Origin: Molossus alvarezi | Taxonomy: Eukaryota > Chordata > Mammalia > Chiroptera > Molossidae | Assembly: GCA_037176705.1 (NCBI GenBank) | Contig: CM073887.1 | Location: 55,575,001-55,639,000 of the forward strand | Length of the DNA stretch: 64,000 nt | Reading direction: 5' to 3' | Part shown: positions 47,066 through 64,000 of the stretch, piece after piece | How the letters are laid out: the number at the start of each line of letters is the position of its first letter | Numbering within the stretch: position 1 is the first letter of the stretch | Translations under genes and position numbers: made by a program | Notes under the pieces: generated by a model | Database searches by the model: none | Seen by the model: the letters and a program-made list of their open reading frames with translations, nothing else | What the model was told of the DNA's origin: nothing

Positions 47066-47754
47066 ATATATAAAGATGAAATAGATAAAATTACACATTG
47101 ACCTAAAAATCCATAATTACAATGGGATTTTAATGTATACACTTGGGAAATAAAATACACAATAGTATTTCTTCGCATACGAGTGTTTGTTAAACAGTTA
47201 ATAAAATGTTTCAAAGAAAAACGACAGAAGCATTCATTAGAGAAAAAGAGCACAAACTATCATGTACAGTAAAAAAATACAACGTATATTGAGGGATCAG
47301 CTCAGCTGTAAGTAACAGGAAACACCCAGAATCTGCCTGGTATGAGGAAGGTGCAGATTCTCACGCAGAAGGACAGGGCTTTGGAGCAGTCACTGCACAG
47401 GCAGCAGAGGAACCGACTCCCACGTGGTTCCTTTGGCGGCACCACTGCAGCCGTCATAGTGGAATCAGGAACACAGTCACTAGCAGTATTGACAGAACAA
47501 GGTGTTTATTATACAAATTAGACCGTATGCAAATGCAATCTAGAGAAGAGAGGAGTCAGTGCTTCAGAGAACACTGCCAATGATGAGAGTCTACATTTAT
47601 TGCCTGGTAGACACATGAGGGCTTGTAGGAGAATCCAAACTGCACTGAATCTTTAGAGTTGAACATCGGAGACAATTGTAGAAGCCAAAAGCTGAAATCA
47701 AATGGAAGTCAACCAGCCACTGATGGTTTTGAGGATATATTTTTTCAAAGTACA
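47066..47754. other. No gene recognised
   Basis: AT-rich then unique-looking. 47285-47470 (CAGCTGTAAGTAACAGGAAA) is probably an ancient repeat I cannot name. The minus open frame 47597-47962 overlaps L1 sequence. Confidence 0.4.
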
Positions 47755-48079
47755 GTTTATATTCAATATTATTTTGTATTAGTTTCAGGTGTACAGCATA
47801 TAGACAGTTAAATGCTTTATAAAGTGTTCTCCCTAATAGTTCCAGTACCCACCTGGCACCATACATAGTTATTACAATATTATTGACCATATTTCCTATG
47901 CTGTACTTTACATCCTCATAACTATTATCTAAGTACCAAACTGTTCTTCTCAATCCGTTCACCCTTTTTACCCAGTCCCTTAACTCCCCTACCCTCTGGC
48001 TAACCTCAGTCTATTCTCTGTATCTAGAGTCTGTTTCAATTGTGTTTATTTGTTTATTTTGTTCTTTAGATTCCACATC

Positions 48080-48734
48080 CAGTGGAACCTCGGTTCTCAA
48101 ACTTAATTCGTTCCAGAAGGCTGTTCGAGAAGTGATTTTTCTGAAAATTGAATCATTTTTTCCCAATAAAAATAATGTAAATTGAATTAATCTGTTTCAG
48201 ATCCCCAAATGATTGTTTTAACCTTTCTTATATACAATATATGTCTAATGTGTTGTTTAATCTATAAGTAAATACTTATTTTCTTAAATTTATCAAACCA
48301 CCCCCTACTAGCCTTAAGGGAATCACTGTTAGCACTCATTCCAGTGGTGTCTTTCAGGTCAGCATGTAGCATCTTTGCTTGTTCATATATCACTGCCTCA
48401 GAAATGCATGCCCTTGACTGAATGGAACCTGCAACTCTTTGGTCCTTGGGCTGAAGCTTTAACCGATGAGCCAAACAGGCTGGGAAACATTAGCACTCTT
48501 GATGCCTCTTCGTGTTTTAAAATTGTACTGATCATCAATTTTGCTTCAACAAAAGCATTCTCTCCTTTGTTGCCTGAGAGATGCTTTTTGTCATGCTGAG
48601 TTATCAGCATGAAAGGGTTGTCAGGTCGAAAACTGAAGTTTGGTTCCACAACAGAAACATTTTTTTCATGAACAACTTGGCCAAGAACCAAATTGCTTAA
48701 GGTGGCAGACATTTGAGAACCGAGGTTTGGATGT
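48080..48734 (-). mobile_element. pogo/Tigger-like DNA transposon remnant
   Basis: Ends are inverted: CAGTGGAACCTCGGTTCTCA on the left, and AACCTCGGTTCTCAAA read from the right end on the minus strand. On the minus strand 48392-48290 encodes SEAVIYEQAKMLHADLK and then LKASRGWFDKFKK, resembling the CENP-B-type helix-turn-helix of Tigger/pogo transposases. 48735-48485 encodes a frame (VHEKNVSVVEPNFSFRP) of unclear identity. A SINE fragment is inserted at 48392-48485. Too short for a full transposase. Confidence 0.65.
48392..48485 (-). repeat. Truncated Ves SINE head
   Basis: Only the tRNA-related half remains (GCATGCCCTTGACTGAATGG to GAGCCAAACAGGCTGGG, reverse). It lies in the pogo-like element. 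Confidence 0.8.
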
Positions 48735-48899
48735 ATAAGTAAAATCATATGGTATTTGTCTTATTCTGACTAATTTATTTCACTTAGCATAATACCCTGT
48801 AGGTCCATCCATTTTAAACAGCAAATGGTATGATTTCATTATTTTTTATGGCTGAGGAGGATATTCTTGTTTGGCAGAGCAAAGAATGAAGAAAATGGT

Positions 48900-49040
48900 C
48901 TGTTCTTTTTTTAATTAATTTATTTTTGTTACAGATGTTTCTCCTTTTTTTCCCCATTGACACCCTCCTCCTCATCCCCCCCAACCTGTCCCCAGCTTTG
49001 TTGTCTGTGTCTGAAAGCAAGTGTTTGCATAGGCCCTATG
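48900..49040 (-). mobile_element. Short L1/HAL1 3' end, antisense
   Basis: Minus-strand reading gives GGAGGAGGGTGTCAATGGGG, then GGAGAAACATCTGTAACA and an A-rich tail, the same 3'-end order as HAL1 at 39390-39440. Confidence 0.55.
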
Positions 49041-49239
49041 CCCTACCGGTCTTATCTATACAGTTGGCTCCAAAACCTGCCTAATCCTGTTTCACATCTG
49101 TGTTCAAGTTGCATGTAAGATAGGCTTTGGTGAATTCTAACATGGCATCATAAAGGCAACAGATTCTAGAATTGTAATTCACAACATTACTCATGCTGAT
49201 ATAACATTCAAGAAGGCTCATCTTGAAAGAGCTCATAGC

Positions 49240-49400
49240 TGCGTGCCCGCTCCCCACTCTGCGCCCCCGGGGCCGGCGCACCTGGCTGGCCTTCCCCGCC
49301 CCAGCCCGGGAGCTACGCCCTTGCCAGCGCACTGGGGCTAGAGAACCCGAGCCAGGCTGCAGGTGGCCACCATTACAAGCAAGTCATGTGAGGGAGAGGG
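49240..49400 (+). other. GC-rich leader of the HEMGN retrocopy
   Basis: CpG-rich block (CGCCCCCGGGGCCGGCGCAC and following) inside the duplication-bounded insert but about 300 bp upstream of the start codon. It suggests the source transcript began in a CpG-rich first exon, or that a promoter-proximal segment was carried along. Confidence 0.5.
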
Positions 49401-49439
49401 CATCTGAAGGGGGCACTGCTTACAGCTGCCGGCTCTTAT

Positions 49440-49560
49440 TCCTCAGCTCCAGATAAGGAACTGAACCTTAAGCTTCATGGCCAACAAGAAGCGGAGCTAG
49501 GGTTTAAGCCCAGATGGCTCTAACTCCAAAGCCTGCCATCTTTTCTGCCAGACCATCACT
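49440..49560 (-). repeat. MIR in the HEMGN 5'UTR
   Basis: CTCCAGATAAGGAACTGAAC, GCGGAGCTAGGGTTTAAGCC and CTCCAAAGCCTGCCATC follow antisense MIR order. It was part of the parental 5'UTR. Confidence 0.55.
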
Positions 49561-51139
49561 CTGCCTGGAGTGAAGTCCTAGCATGGGGGCCTGACTTGGA
49601 ACACGAGGTCTGGAACATCAGTAGAGGACCTTTAATACCAAACAGAACATGCAGGTGCCATCTTGCAGGCAGTTTGGGGAAGTCAGACCAAACAGCAAGA
49701 AGGTATTGTGGCAAGATGGATTTGGGAAAGAACCAATCTCGTTTGACGCTCCAACAGACCCCTGATCCTCATCAAGAAAAGAACCACATTCCAGAAGTCA
49801 TTGGAACTTGGAATCTGCAAAATGGAGAGCAACTCAGGAAAAGAAACACCGAAACCCAAGAAAAGCAAACTTCACAATGGCAATTTGGAGAGAAAAAAAA
49901 AAAACAAGCGGCAGAGAACAGGAAAAGGAAAGCAAAGAAGTGGAAAAAGACAACAACATACAGAATTGAAGGGGGAACCTCAGTCACAGTTGGAAAAGGA
50001 AATGATGAAGAAAACACTGGCAGCTACAGAGAATGAAAAAGAGTTAACGTGGAGTGTGACCAAAGCTCTCCCTTTGGTTGCCTCCCACAAAGCATTGTAC
50101 CTGAGAAAAAATGTTCTGCAATAGGTCAAGAAAACATTATACATCAGGAAAATTCTTCTGAGTACCACTACAGTACAAAACAACCCTTCTGAAACAGGCC
50201 AAGCTATGGCTGAACCTGAAGACCTCTCTCCTAAAATGCACCAAGAAACATTTACAGCCAAAGCCCTTCCTTCTAAAACATATGAAGACAGAGCTGGCAT
50301 GGAAGGATGCTCTCTTGAAGCATACCCCAAACCAGGTGTGCCTAAAAGCTATGCTCTTAAAACATACCAAAAAAGAGCTGAACCCAAGGAAGATAGTACT
50401 GAACCAGGTCAAGGAACAGCTGGGACTGAAAGCTTCCTTCCTTCAACACAACAAGAAATAGCTGTGCCTAAAGACATTTCTACAAAAACATACTACAAAA
50501 CAGTTGAACCTGAACACTTTTCTCATAAAGCATATGAAGAAATTGCTGTGCCTAAAGCCCTCTCTCATAAGACAGTCCAAGAAACACCTGCTCATGAAGA
50601 ATGTCCATCTGAAATATACATATACCAAGAAACACCTGGGCCTGAAGACTGTTCACCTGACATACACCAAGAAACACCTGGGCCTGAAGACGGTGCACCT
50701 GACATATACTAAGAAAAACAAGGGCCTGAAGACCTCTCTACAAAGACATATGAAAATAAGGATGTGCCTAAAGAATGCTTTCTAAAACCAAACCAAGAAG
50801 GTGGGCCCCAAGGCCAGGATCCTAAAGCACACCAGGAAGATGCTAAGAATGTTTATACTTTTCCTCGAGAAATGAAAGAAACACTCAAAGCACAAGAACC
50901 AGAGATCCCAGCAATTCCAAAAGTTCCTCAAGAGATTCACCCAGAAAATGTTTATAGTTATGTTTTGTTTTAACAATGCTCAATCATCACAGTTGTGCAA
51001 AATACACATCTCATTATGTTATTTTTCTCAAAATATGTTAGACATCTCTACAATATTAATATTTTAGTAGTGTGTTTTTTCCATGTATAGACCATATCTT
51101 GAGAGAACTAATGTGTTTTTTCAGGCTCTACCACACAGA

Positions 51140-51200
51140 AAATACCCTGCAGTGTGTGTGTGCATGTGTGTATGTGTATGTATATGTATACTGGGGTGAG
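51140..51200. repeat. (TG)n-rich microsatellite
   Basis: TGTGTGTGTGCATGTGTGTA and TATGTATA runs in the HEMGN 3'UTR copy. Confidence 0.75.
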
Positions 51201-51600
51201 AACAGTAGTGGAAAGAGATAAAAATGGGAAAGGAGAAGGCTGAATAATTAATTTCCCACTAAGAACAAACATTTCTTTAATTCTTAAGAACAGAAAAATT
51301 AAGTCAACACTTAAAATTTGGGTGAGTATATAGTTTTCTTATAAACTTTGTTTAACTAATAATGTAACAATAGCATCAAAATTTTATCCAGGCTTCAGTT
51401 GGCCTTTTAAGTTAATTTTAACAATTCTTATCATTCTGGGAAGCCACAGATATTTTGGAGTGCTGAAAGTAGTTTACTTGTGTATTTGAGTTTTGATTTT
51501 CTATTTTTACTTTTTATATATTAAGTTTGTGCAAAAATGTACATTATATCATTATTAAATGTTTTTTTGTGTTTTTTTTTTTTAAAAAGAAGGCTCATCT

Positions 51601-52175
51601 CCAACTCTAGATTTGATTGTTATCACAGGCCTCTCTCGTCATAATGCAAACCCCATAGCCCAAATCCCAACCAGAAGGAATGATAAAGAATAAGAAACAA
51701 CAAATACAAATAATTCATGAGACTATATGATGAAGTTTTCACACTTACAAATTTATTTATTGGCAAGGAAAACAAAATAAGGCTTATCAGGCAAATGAAA
51801 AGGTAGTTTTCTATTAAGAAAAGGAGGTGGACTATGAAAGGTAAAACATATCCAGTACCTGTCACAGGAGGCCAGTAGAAAAAAAACAAATACCACAATG
51901 CCATTTTTTCAATGATCCTTTTCTTATAGATCGGTTACTTGCAAAAGTAGAACCCCATACTACAGAGAATGAAAGAATGTCAGTAATAATAAGACCATAT
52001 ATGTATAACTTTCATAACATTTCTCTCATGTTTTGAAATATCTAGAGTATCCTACATAAGTTAATTTTCAATAGGCTACCCATACTAGTTACATTAATAT
52101 GATTTATTTCCAATGCAGTTTTCACACCACTTTGAAAATATTTGTTAAAATTAAAAATTATGTGTTACTCAGTTA
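51601..52175. other. No gene; probably beyond the zinc-finger exon
   Basis: AT-rich, no SINE or exon recognised. On the minus strand it would be 3'UTR or downstream sequence of the zinc-finger gene. Confidence 0.4.
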
Positions 52176-52875
52176 TACAATTTCTACCCAGTAGTCATTC
52201 TCACATGTTTTTGTAGGGATTTGAGAAAAGTGAATGTTTTCCTATATTGTTTACATTTAGTAGAATTTTTTCCACTGCAAGCTTTTTATTTATTTATTTT
52301 TTTGGTGTGGCTTCCCAAGGAAATGAGACAGCTAAAGGCTTTTCCACATTCTTTACATACAGAGTGTCCCCCCCAAAAATGTATCACACTTTTAACTTAA
52401 TTCTCACTCCTTTTCAGGTTGAACTGATTTAAAATGGGTGAAGCCAGTCTGAGCTCTGAACAAAAAAAATTTATCTACTAGACTTTTTTATGGGGATACA
52501 TAAAAGATAAATTTTACAGTACAAAAATGGCAACAGAGGTTGAATTGAGGGCAGCTATTGAAAGAGAATGTGCACAAATACCAAATGAAATGATTCTTGA
52601 TGTTTGCTATTCCATTGCTTTGCATTATCAGCTGTGCCTGGAGCAGAATAATCATCGGTTTGAAAACAGGTACTGACAAAAACAATTATTCACTTCTGTA
52701 GATTCTTTTAAATTAAAAAAAAAAAATGAACTGTATGTTAATAAACAGACTTTGTAATCATTCAACTTGTCTATACATTTTTTGGGACACCCTGTATATA
52801 GGGTATCTCTCCTGTGTGCATCCTTACATGTCCACAAAAGGCTCTCACACATTCCTTATATTCACAGACTTTTTC
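52176..52875 (-). pseudogene. Lost C-terminal fingers of the zinc-finger gene
   Basis: Beyond the stop at 52876, the minus strand still reads EKVCEYKECVRAF and GHVRMHTGEIPY. After a transposon (52360-52794) it continues [17 protein letters not shown] at 52357-52305, and further on KCKQYRKTFTFLKSLQKHV at about 52248-52190. So at least three more fingers were once encoded. They are now untranslated and decayed. Confidence 0.8.
52360..52794 (+). mobile_element. Tc1/mariner-type short transposon with TA duplication
   Basis: 435 bp bounded by inverted ends CAGAGTGTCCCCCCCAAAAA and, at the right, TTTTTTGGGACACCCTG. TA lies immediately outside each end (52358-52359 and 52795-52796), as IS630/Tc1/mariner elements produce. 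Inside, 52530-52670 encodes ELRAAIERECAQIPNEMILD, then CYSIALHYQLCLEQNN, resembling the C-terminal tail of such transposases, so it is a deletion derivative. It interrupts the zinc-finger array exactly at a finger linker. Confidence 0.85.
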
Positions 52876-60637
<7,762 letters not shown>

Positions 60638-60960
60638 TTTTAGGTTTCCTGGGTCCCCGGGCGTCCTCCCTACGGTTTCCGGTAACCGTACAGGTTCCGA
60701 CGCGACAGAGCCTGCGGCGAAGCTACCTGGGGCCTTCAAGGGCGAGCGGCCCGCGAGCTCCCGGGGCCTGAGCGAGCAGGACGTCCGGGCGGGTTCAGGA
60801 CCGTCGCCCCACCCACTTGCCCCGGGGCCACCCTGATTGGACAGTTCGAAAGGCCCTGTTCTTTCGCGCCGGAGTGACGGCCGGCCGGACAGTGCTTTGG
60901 CGACTGGGCAGAAAGCCCGCGGGAACTCGTCCTCTGTGGGACTGGTGCGTTGAAATATAA

Positions 60961-61319
60961 TGCTGCGAGGCCACTGGTGGGACTGTGATCCTTTTTTACA
61001 AGTACATATACTTAACAGTCACCTCACCATTTATAATTAGTCTGGTCCATTCGATCTTTTACTGTTGACAGCGTTGAGCCTTCCACCCATCACTTCCCCA
61101 CTCCCACTCATTTCATACTTTAAAAAATCCTGTGGCCTCCCAAGCACTTGGCTCTGGTGGGAAGTTGGAACCCCGCAGCCAGCTGGACCTGGGCGCAAGG
61201 ACTTTTCTCATTCTAACTACTAGCTATGAGATGTGTCCATTAAATTCTCAGCTGTATGGTCTACACTATTAGGAAATTTATTTGAGATCTTAGAGAACTT
61301 GGGAATGTAAAAGGCTGTA
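60961..61319. other. Upstream flank, no gene seen
   Basis: No repeat or exon recognised on the far side of the CpG island. Confidence 0.5.
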
Positions 61320-62030
61320 ATATCTTTTTCAAAAGTCAGATGACTATGATGAATGGATTTATATCTGAAACCTCAGGCCATTTTATTGATCTGTGTGTCT
61401 ATCCTTGTGTCATTACCACACTACTTGGTTACTATTGCTGAGTAGTAAGATTTGAAATCAGGAAATGTTAGTCCTATTACTTTGTTTTACTTTTCCAAGA
61501 TTGGTTTCATTACTCTGGTTGTCCTGAAATTCCACATGAATTTATGAAACGGCTTAACAATGTCTGTAAAGAAGTCAGCTGAGCCAGGCTGGTGTGGCTC
61601 AGTGGATGAGCACGACCTATGCACCAAGAGGTCACTGGTTCAATCCCCCATCCTGGCACATGCCTGGGTTGCAGGCTCCATCCCCAGTAGGGGGCTTACA
61701 GGAGGCAGCAAGTTGTTGTTGATGCTTCTCTCTCTTATCAATGTTTCTATCTCTCTCTCTTTCTCCCTTCATCTCTCTCTCTAAAAAACAAACAAACAAA
61801 CAAACAAACAAAAAAACCAAAAAGTCAATAAAAAATCAGCTGAGATTCTGTTAGAGATTGTGTTGAATATCCAGGTCATTTTGGGAAGCATTGCCATCTC
61901 AATAATGTTAAGTCTTCTGATCTGTAAACATGGGCTATTTTCCCTATAATTTAGATCTTCATATAATTTTTCTAGGGTTCACTCTTTTTTTTCTTGCCTC
62001 CATTGGTTAGGGAGAAATAAAGAGGTAGGA
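61320..62030 (-). mobile_element. L1 ORF2 fragment, antisense
   Basis: Antisense landmarks: GGCCATTTTATTGATCTGTG, TTGGTTACTATTGCTGAGTA, AAATCAGGAAATGTTAGTCC, then after a SINE GATTCTGTTAGAGATTGTGT TGAAT and CATTGCCATCTCAATAATGT. Decayed. Confidence 0.75.
61584..61832 (+). repeat. Ves-related SINE, second subfamily
   Basis: Sense copy with an (AAAC)n tail. Duplication AAGTCAGCTGAG at 61572-61583 and AAATCAGCTGAG at 61833-61844. Confidence 0.9.
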
Positions 62031-62097
62031 AAAAAGATGGCATTATTCCAAGGCCTTTACTCTTTTTTATTAAAGATTTGCAATGTCTAGCCCCACT

Positions 62098-62265
62098 GGT
62101 GTGACTCAGTGGTTGAGTACCATGAGGTCGCCGGTTCAATTCCCAGTCAGGGCCAATGCCCAGGTTGTGGGCTCAGTCCACAGTGGGGGACATGCAAGAG
62201 GCAGCCAATCGATGTTCTCTCTTTTCGATGTTTCTCTCTAAAATCAATAAAGAAAAATTAAAAAA
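62098..62265 (+). repeat. Ves-related SINE, second subfamily
   Basis: Sense copy with a shortened body. Exact duplication AAAGATTTGCAATGTC at 62082-62097 and 62266-62281. Confidence 0.9.
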
Positions 62266-62454
62266 AAAGATTTGCAATGTCCAAATATATAAATCCCCAC
62301 TCAGTCATACCTCAATCCTTTAAAGTTCCAAAAATACAAATCAGATTTTGGCAATAAAAATGTTTAATGTTTATTATTCCTAGAAATTAATTTCAGGAAA
62401 AATGTTGCTAGAAGAGAGTTTTTCTCCACATACCCTCAAAATTCTGACAGATCT

Positions 62455-62557
62455 GCCCTGGCCAGTTTGGCTTAGCGATTGGAGCATCAGCCTGCGGACC
62501 GGAGAGTCCCGGGTTTGGTTCTCGCTAGGGGCACGTACCAAAAAAAAAAAAAAAAAA
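62455..62557 (+). repeat. tRNA-head-only Ves SINE
   Basis: Sense copy holding only the tRNA-related part (TGCCCTGGCCAGTTTGGCTT to GGGGCACGTACC) followed directly by an A17 tail. Short duplication CAGATCT at 62448-62454 and 62564-62570. Confidence 0.85.
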
Positions 62558-62689
62558 TTATTGCAGATCTATATAATTGATATTCCTTTGCATGTATATG
62601 CACTCATTAATGACCATCTAATAGAAATGATGCATAATTTGCAAGTTTAAATATATAAAAATATGTAATCATTTTTCTGTTTCACTATG

Positions 62690-63230
62690 TGATTATTATA
62701 ATTGTACAATTTTTTTTGTACAACACACTTGATTTTTTTTTTTTACCTTTTGATCCTGTTCACTCATTTCTCGTACCCTCTCACTCCCCGACTCTGGTAA
62801 CCACCAGTATGTTCTCTATATCCATGAGCTTTGTTTCAGCTTGTTTATATTTTATTTATCTGTATTTTTAAAGTTGCCACATATGAAGAAGGTTATATGG
62901 TATTTTTCCTTCTCTTTTACGTAGTGTAATAACCTCAAGGTCCATCCATGTTGTCACAAATGGCAAGATTTCATTCTATCTTATGGCTTAATAGTTTTCC
63001 ATCATACATATATTTACCACATTTTTTTTAATCCATTCATTCATCAATGAACCATTAGGTTGTTTCCGTGTCTTGGCTATTGTAAATAATGCTGCAGTGA
63101 ACATGGGGGTGCATATATCTTTTCAAGTTACTGTTTTCATTTTCTTCCAATAAATACCTAGAAGTAGAATTGCTGAATTATGTGGTATCTCTTTTTAATT
63201 TTATGAAGAAGCTCCATACTTTATTAATTT
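62690..63230 (-). mobile_element. L1 3' end, antisense
   Basis: Antisense landmarks: GGTAACCACCAGTATGTTCT, AAGGTCCATCCATGTTGTCA CAAATGGCAAG, GTCTTGGCTATTGTAAATAA and AACATGGGGGTGCATATATC. Confidence 0.85.
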
Positions 63231-63462
63231 TTTTATCTTCACCCGAGGATATGGTTTTTTTGTTGTTGTTGTTGTGAGGGAAAGAGATTTTGAGAAAGAG
63301 AGAAAAATCGATGTGAGAGAGAAACACTGATCAGTTGCCTCCAATATGCGTCCCCACCATGGATCAAACCCACAACCTAGGTATGTGCCTTGACCAGGAA
63401 TCAAACTGGGACCTTTCAGTCCATGGGACAATGCTCAAACCACTGAGCCACACCAGCCGGGC
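63231..63462 (-). repeat. Ves SINE
   Basis: Reverse copy with a (GTT)n stretch near its tail. Head ends ACACCAGCCGGGC. Confidence 0.85.
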
Positions 63463-63552
63463 TTATTGTTTCACTCTTGTAGAACTTTATTAAATTTTTA
63501 ATGATTTTTTGAAGTTTTCAGAGTATTTACTTTCTTTTATTAAATTTATTCT

Positions 63553-63750
63553 TGCTCTGGCTAGGGTGGCTCAGTTGGTTGAGCATCGTCCTTTGCACTG
63601 AAAGATTGCCAGTTTGATTCCCCATCAGGGCACATGCTCAGGTTTTGGGCTCTATCCCCCTCCGGGTGTGTGTGGGAGGCAGCTGATCCATGCTTCTCTC
63701 TCTCTTCCTCTCCCTCCTTTCTCTCAAAAAAAAAAAAAAAAAAATCAATA
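63553..63750 (+). repeat. Ves-related SINE, second subfamily
   Basis: Sense copy TGCTCTGGCTAGGGTGGCTC to a TCTCTC and A18 tail. Confidence 0.85.
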
Positions 63751-63947
63751 AATTTTTTTTCTCATTTTATTCCATTTGATTATATTGTAAATATATTTCC
63801 TTTGTTAATTTCATTATCAGATTGTTCATTGCCATGTATAAAAAATGTTTTTTTATATACAGATCTTGTATCATACAAATTTGCTGTAATCAATGATCAG
63901 ATCTAATAGATGTTTTTAGTGGATTCCTTAGAGTTTTCATTTTTTTT

Positions 63948-64000
63948 TCTTTATTGATTTTAGAGAGAGGAAGGGAGAAGGAGAGAGAACATAGATTGGC
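63948..64000 (-). repeat. Ves-related SINE, cut by window edge
   Basis: Tail and purine-rich body of a reverse SINE (TTTATTGATTTTAGAGAGAG, then GAACATAGATTGGC). The head lies outside the window. Confidence 0.85.

Larger units (their letters stand above)
47755..48850 (-). mobile_element. L1 3' end, antisense, interrupted by a DNA transposon
   Basis: 47760-48079 and 48735-48850 form one antisense L1 3' end (TTAGTTTCAGGTGTACAGCA; TTCCACATC, then ATAAGTAAAATCATATGGTA; CCTGTAGGTCCATCCATTTT). The pogo-like element at 48080-48734 sits in the middle, so it inserted after the L1. Confidence 0.75.
49224..51586 (+). pseudogene. HEMGN: Hemogen (HEMGN) retrocopy
   Basis: An intron-free copy of the hemogen transcript. 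HEMGN is a nuclear haematopoietic regulator with acidic repeats. The start codon at 49715 begins [20 protein letters not shown], then [17 protein letters not shown] and [12 protein letters not shown], the hemogen N-terminus. An A12 run (49892-49903) shifts the frame, after which [20 protein letters not shown] follows. TAG at 50122 and TAA at 50710 are further breaks. 50206-50709 holds the YQETPGPED-type repeats and 50760-50970 the ending ENVYSYVLF. The 3'UTR reaches an ATTAAA at about 51553. Exact duplication AAGAAGGCTCATCT at 49210-49223 and 51587-51600. Hemogen is normally multi-exonic. Confidence 0.88.

Overview
The window is mammalian nuclear DNA, almost certainly from a microbat and most likely a vesper bat or close relative. 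The basis is about 39 tRNA-derived Ves-type SINEs (head resembling GCCCTGGCCGGTTTGGCTCA, (CT)-rich body, A-rich tail), ORF1-only half-L1 (HAL1) retrotransposons, a hAT SPIN element, and introns with GT-AG borders. Most of the sequence is transposable-element DNA. Most open reading frames are shadows inside SINEs, L1s or zinc-finger DNA and are not listed as genes.

Layout. 1-1845: antisense HAL1 cut by the window edge. 1850-8000: an old antisense L1 (ORF2 N-terminal half, ORF1, 5'UTR) riddled with SINEs and later insertions. 8000-15300: an unrecognised 129-codon open stretch split by a SINE (9587-10247), a Tigger transposase fragment (10720-11020) and a decayed KRAB zinc-finger pseudogene (about 11020-13985, minus), then L1 and SINEs. 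15300-24840: exons of a MUC16-like tandem SEA-domain array on the plus strand. Four adjacent exons are intact and keep the expected phases; the others carry frameshifts, lost splice sites, a stop or a SINE inside the exon. 25471-29427: a compound of two HAL1s flanked by one target-site duplication. 30226-31320: a SPIN transposon and an inverted duplication of half of it plus flank. 37354-40042: a full-length HAL1 with nested SINEs. 41800-48850: old L1s, a Tigger remnant and a second pogo-like element. 49210-51600: a retrocopy of HEMGN (hemogen), broken by a frameshift and stops, with a 14-bp target-site duplication. 52176-60960: an apparently intact KRAB-C2H2 zinc-finger gene on the minus strand with CpG-island promoter, start-codon exon, KRAB-A exon, 61-bp exon and a 16-finger terminal exon. 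61000-64000: L1 and SINEs.

The only gene that looks fully functional is the KRAB zinc-finger gene (about 583 residues). Its family normally recruits TRIM28/KAP1 to silence transposons, and it sits in a transposon-dense stretch. Its own terminal exon carries a stop in a finger linker and, downstream, a Tc1/mariner-type element inserted precisely at a TA between two fingers. The zinc-finger pseudogene at 11-14 kb is a paralogue, since exon 3 and the following intron still align. Together with the SEA exons and repeated intron blocks (24.0 and 35.7 kb), this indicates repeated local duplication. Similarity was judged by eye from remembered family consensus sequences; no alignments or database searches were run.
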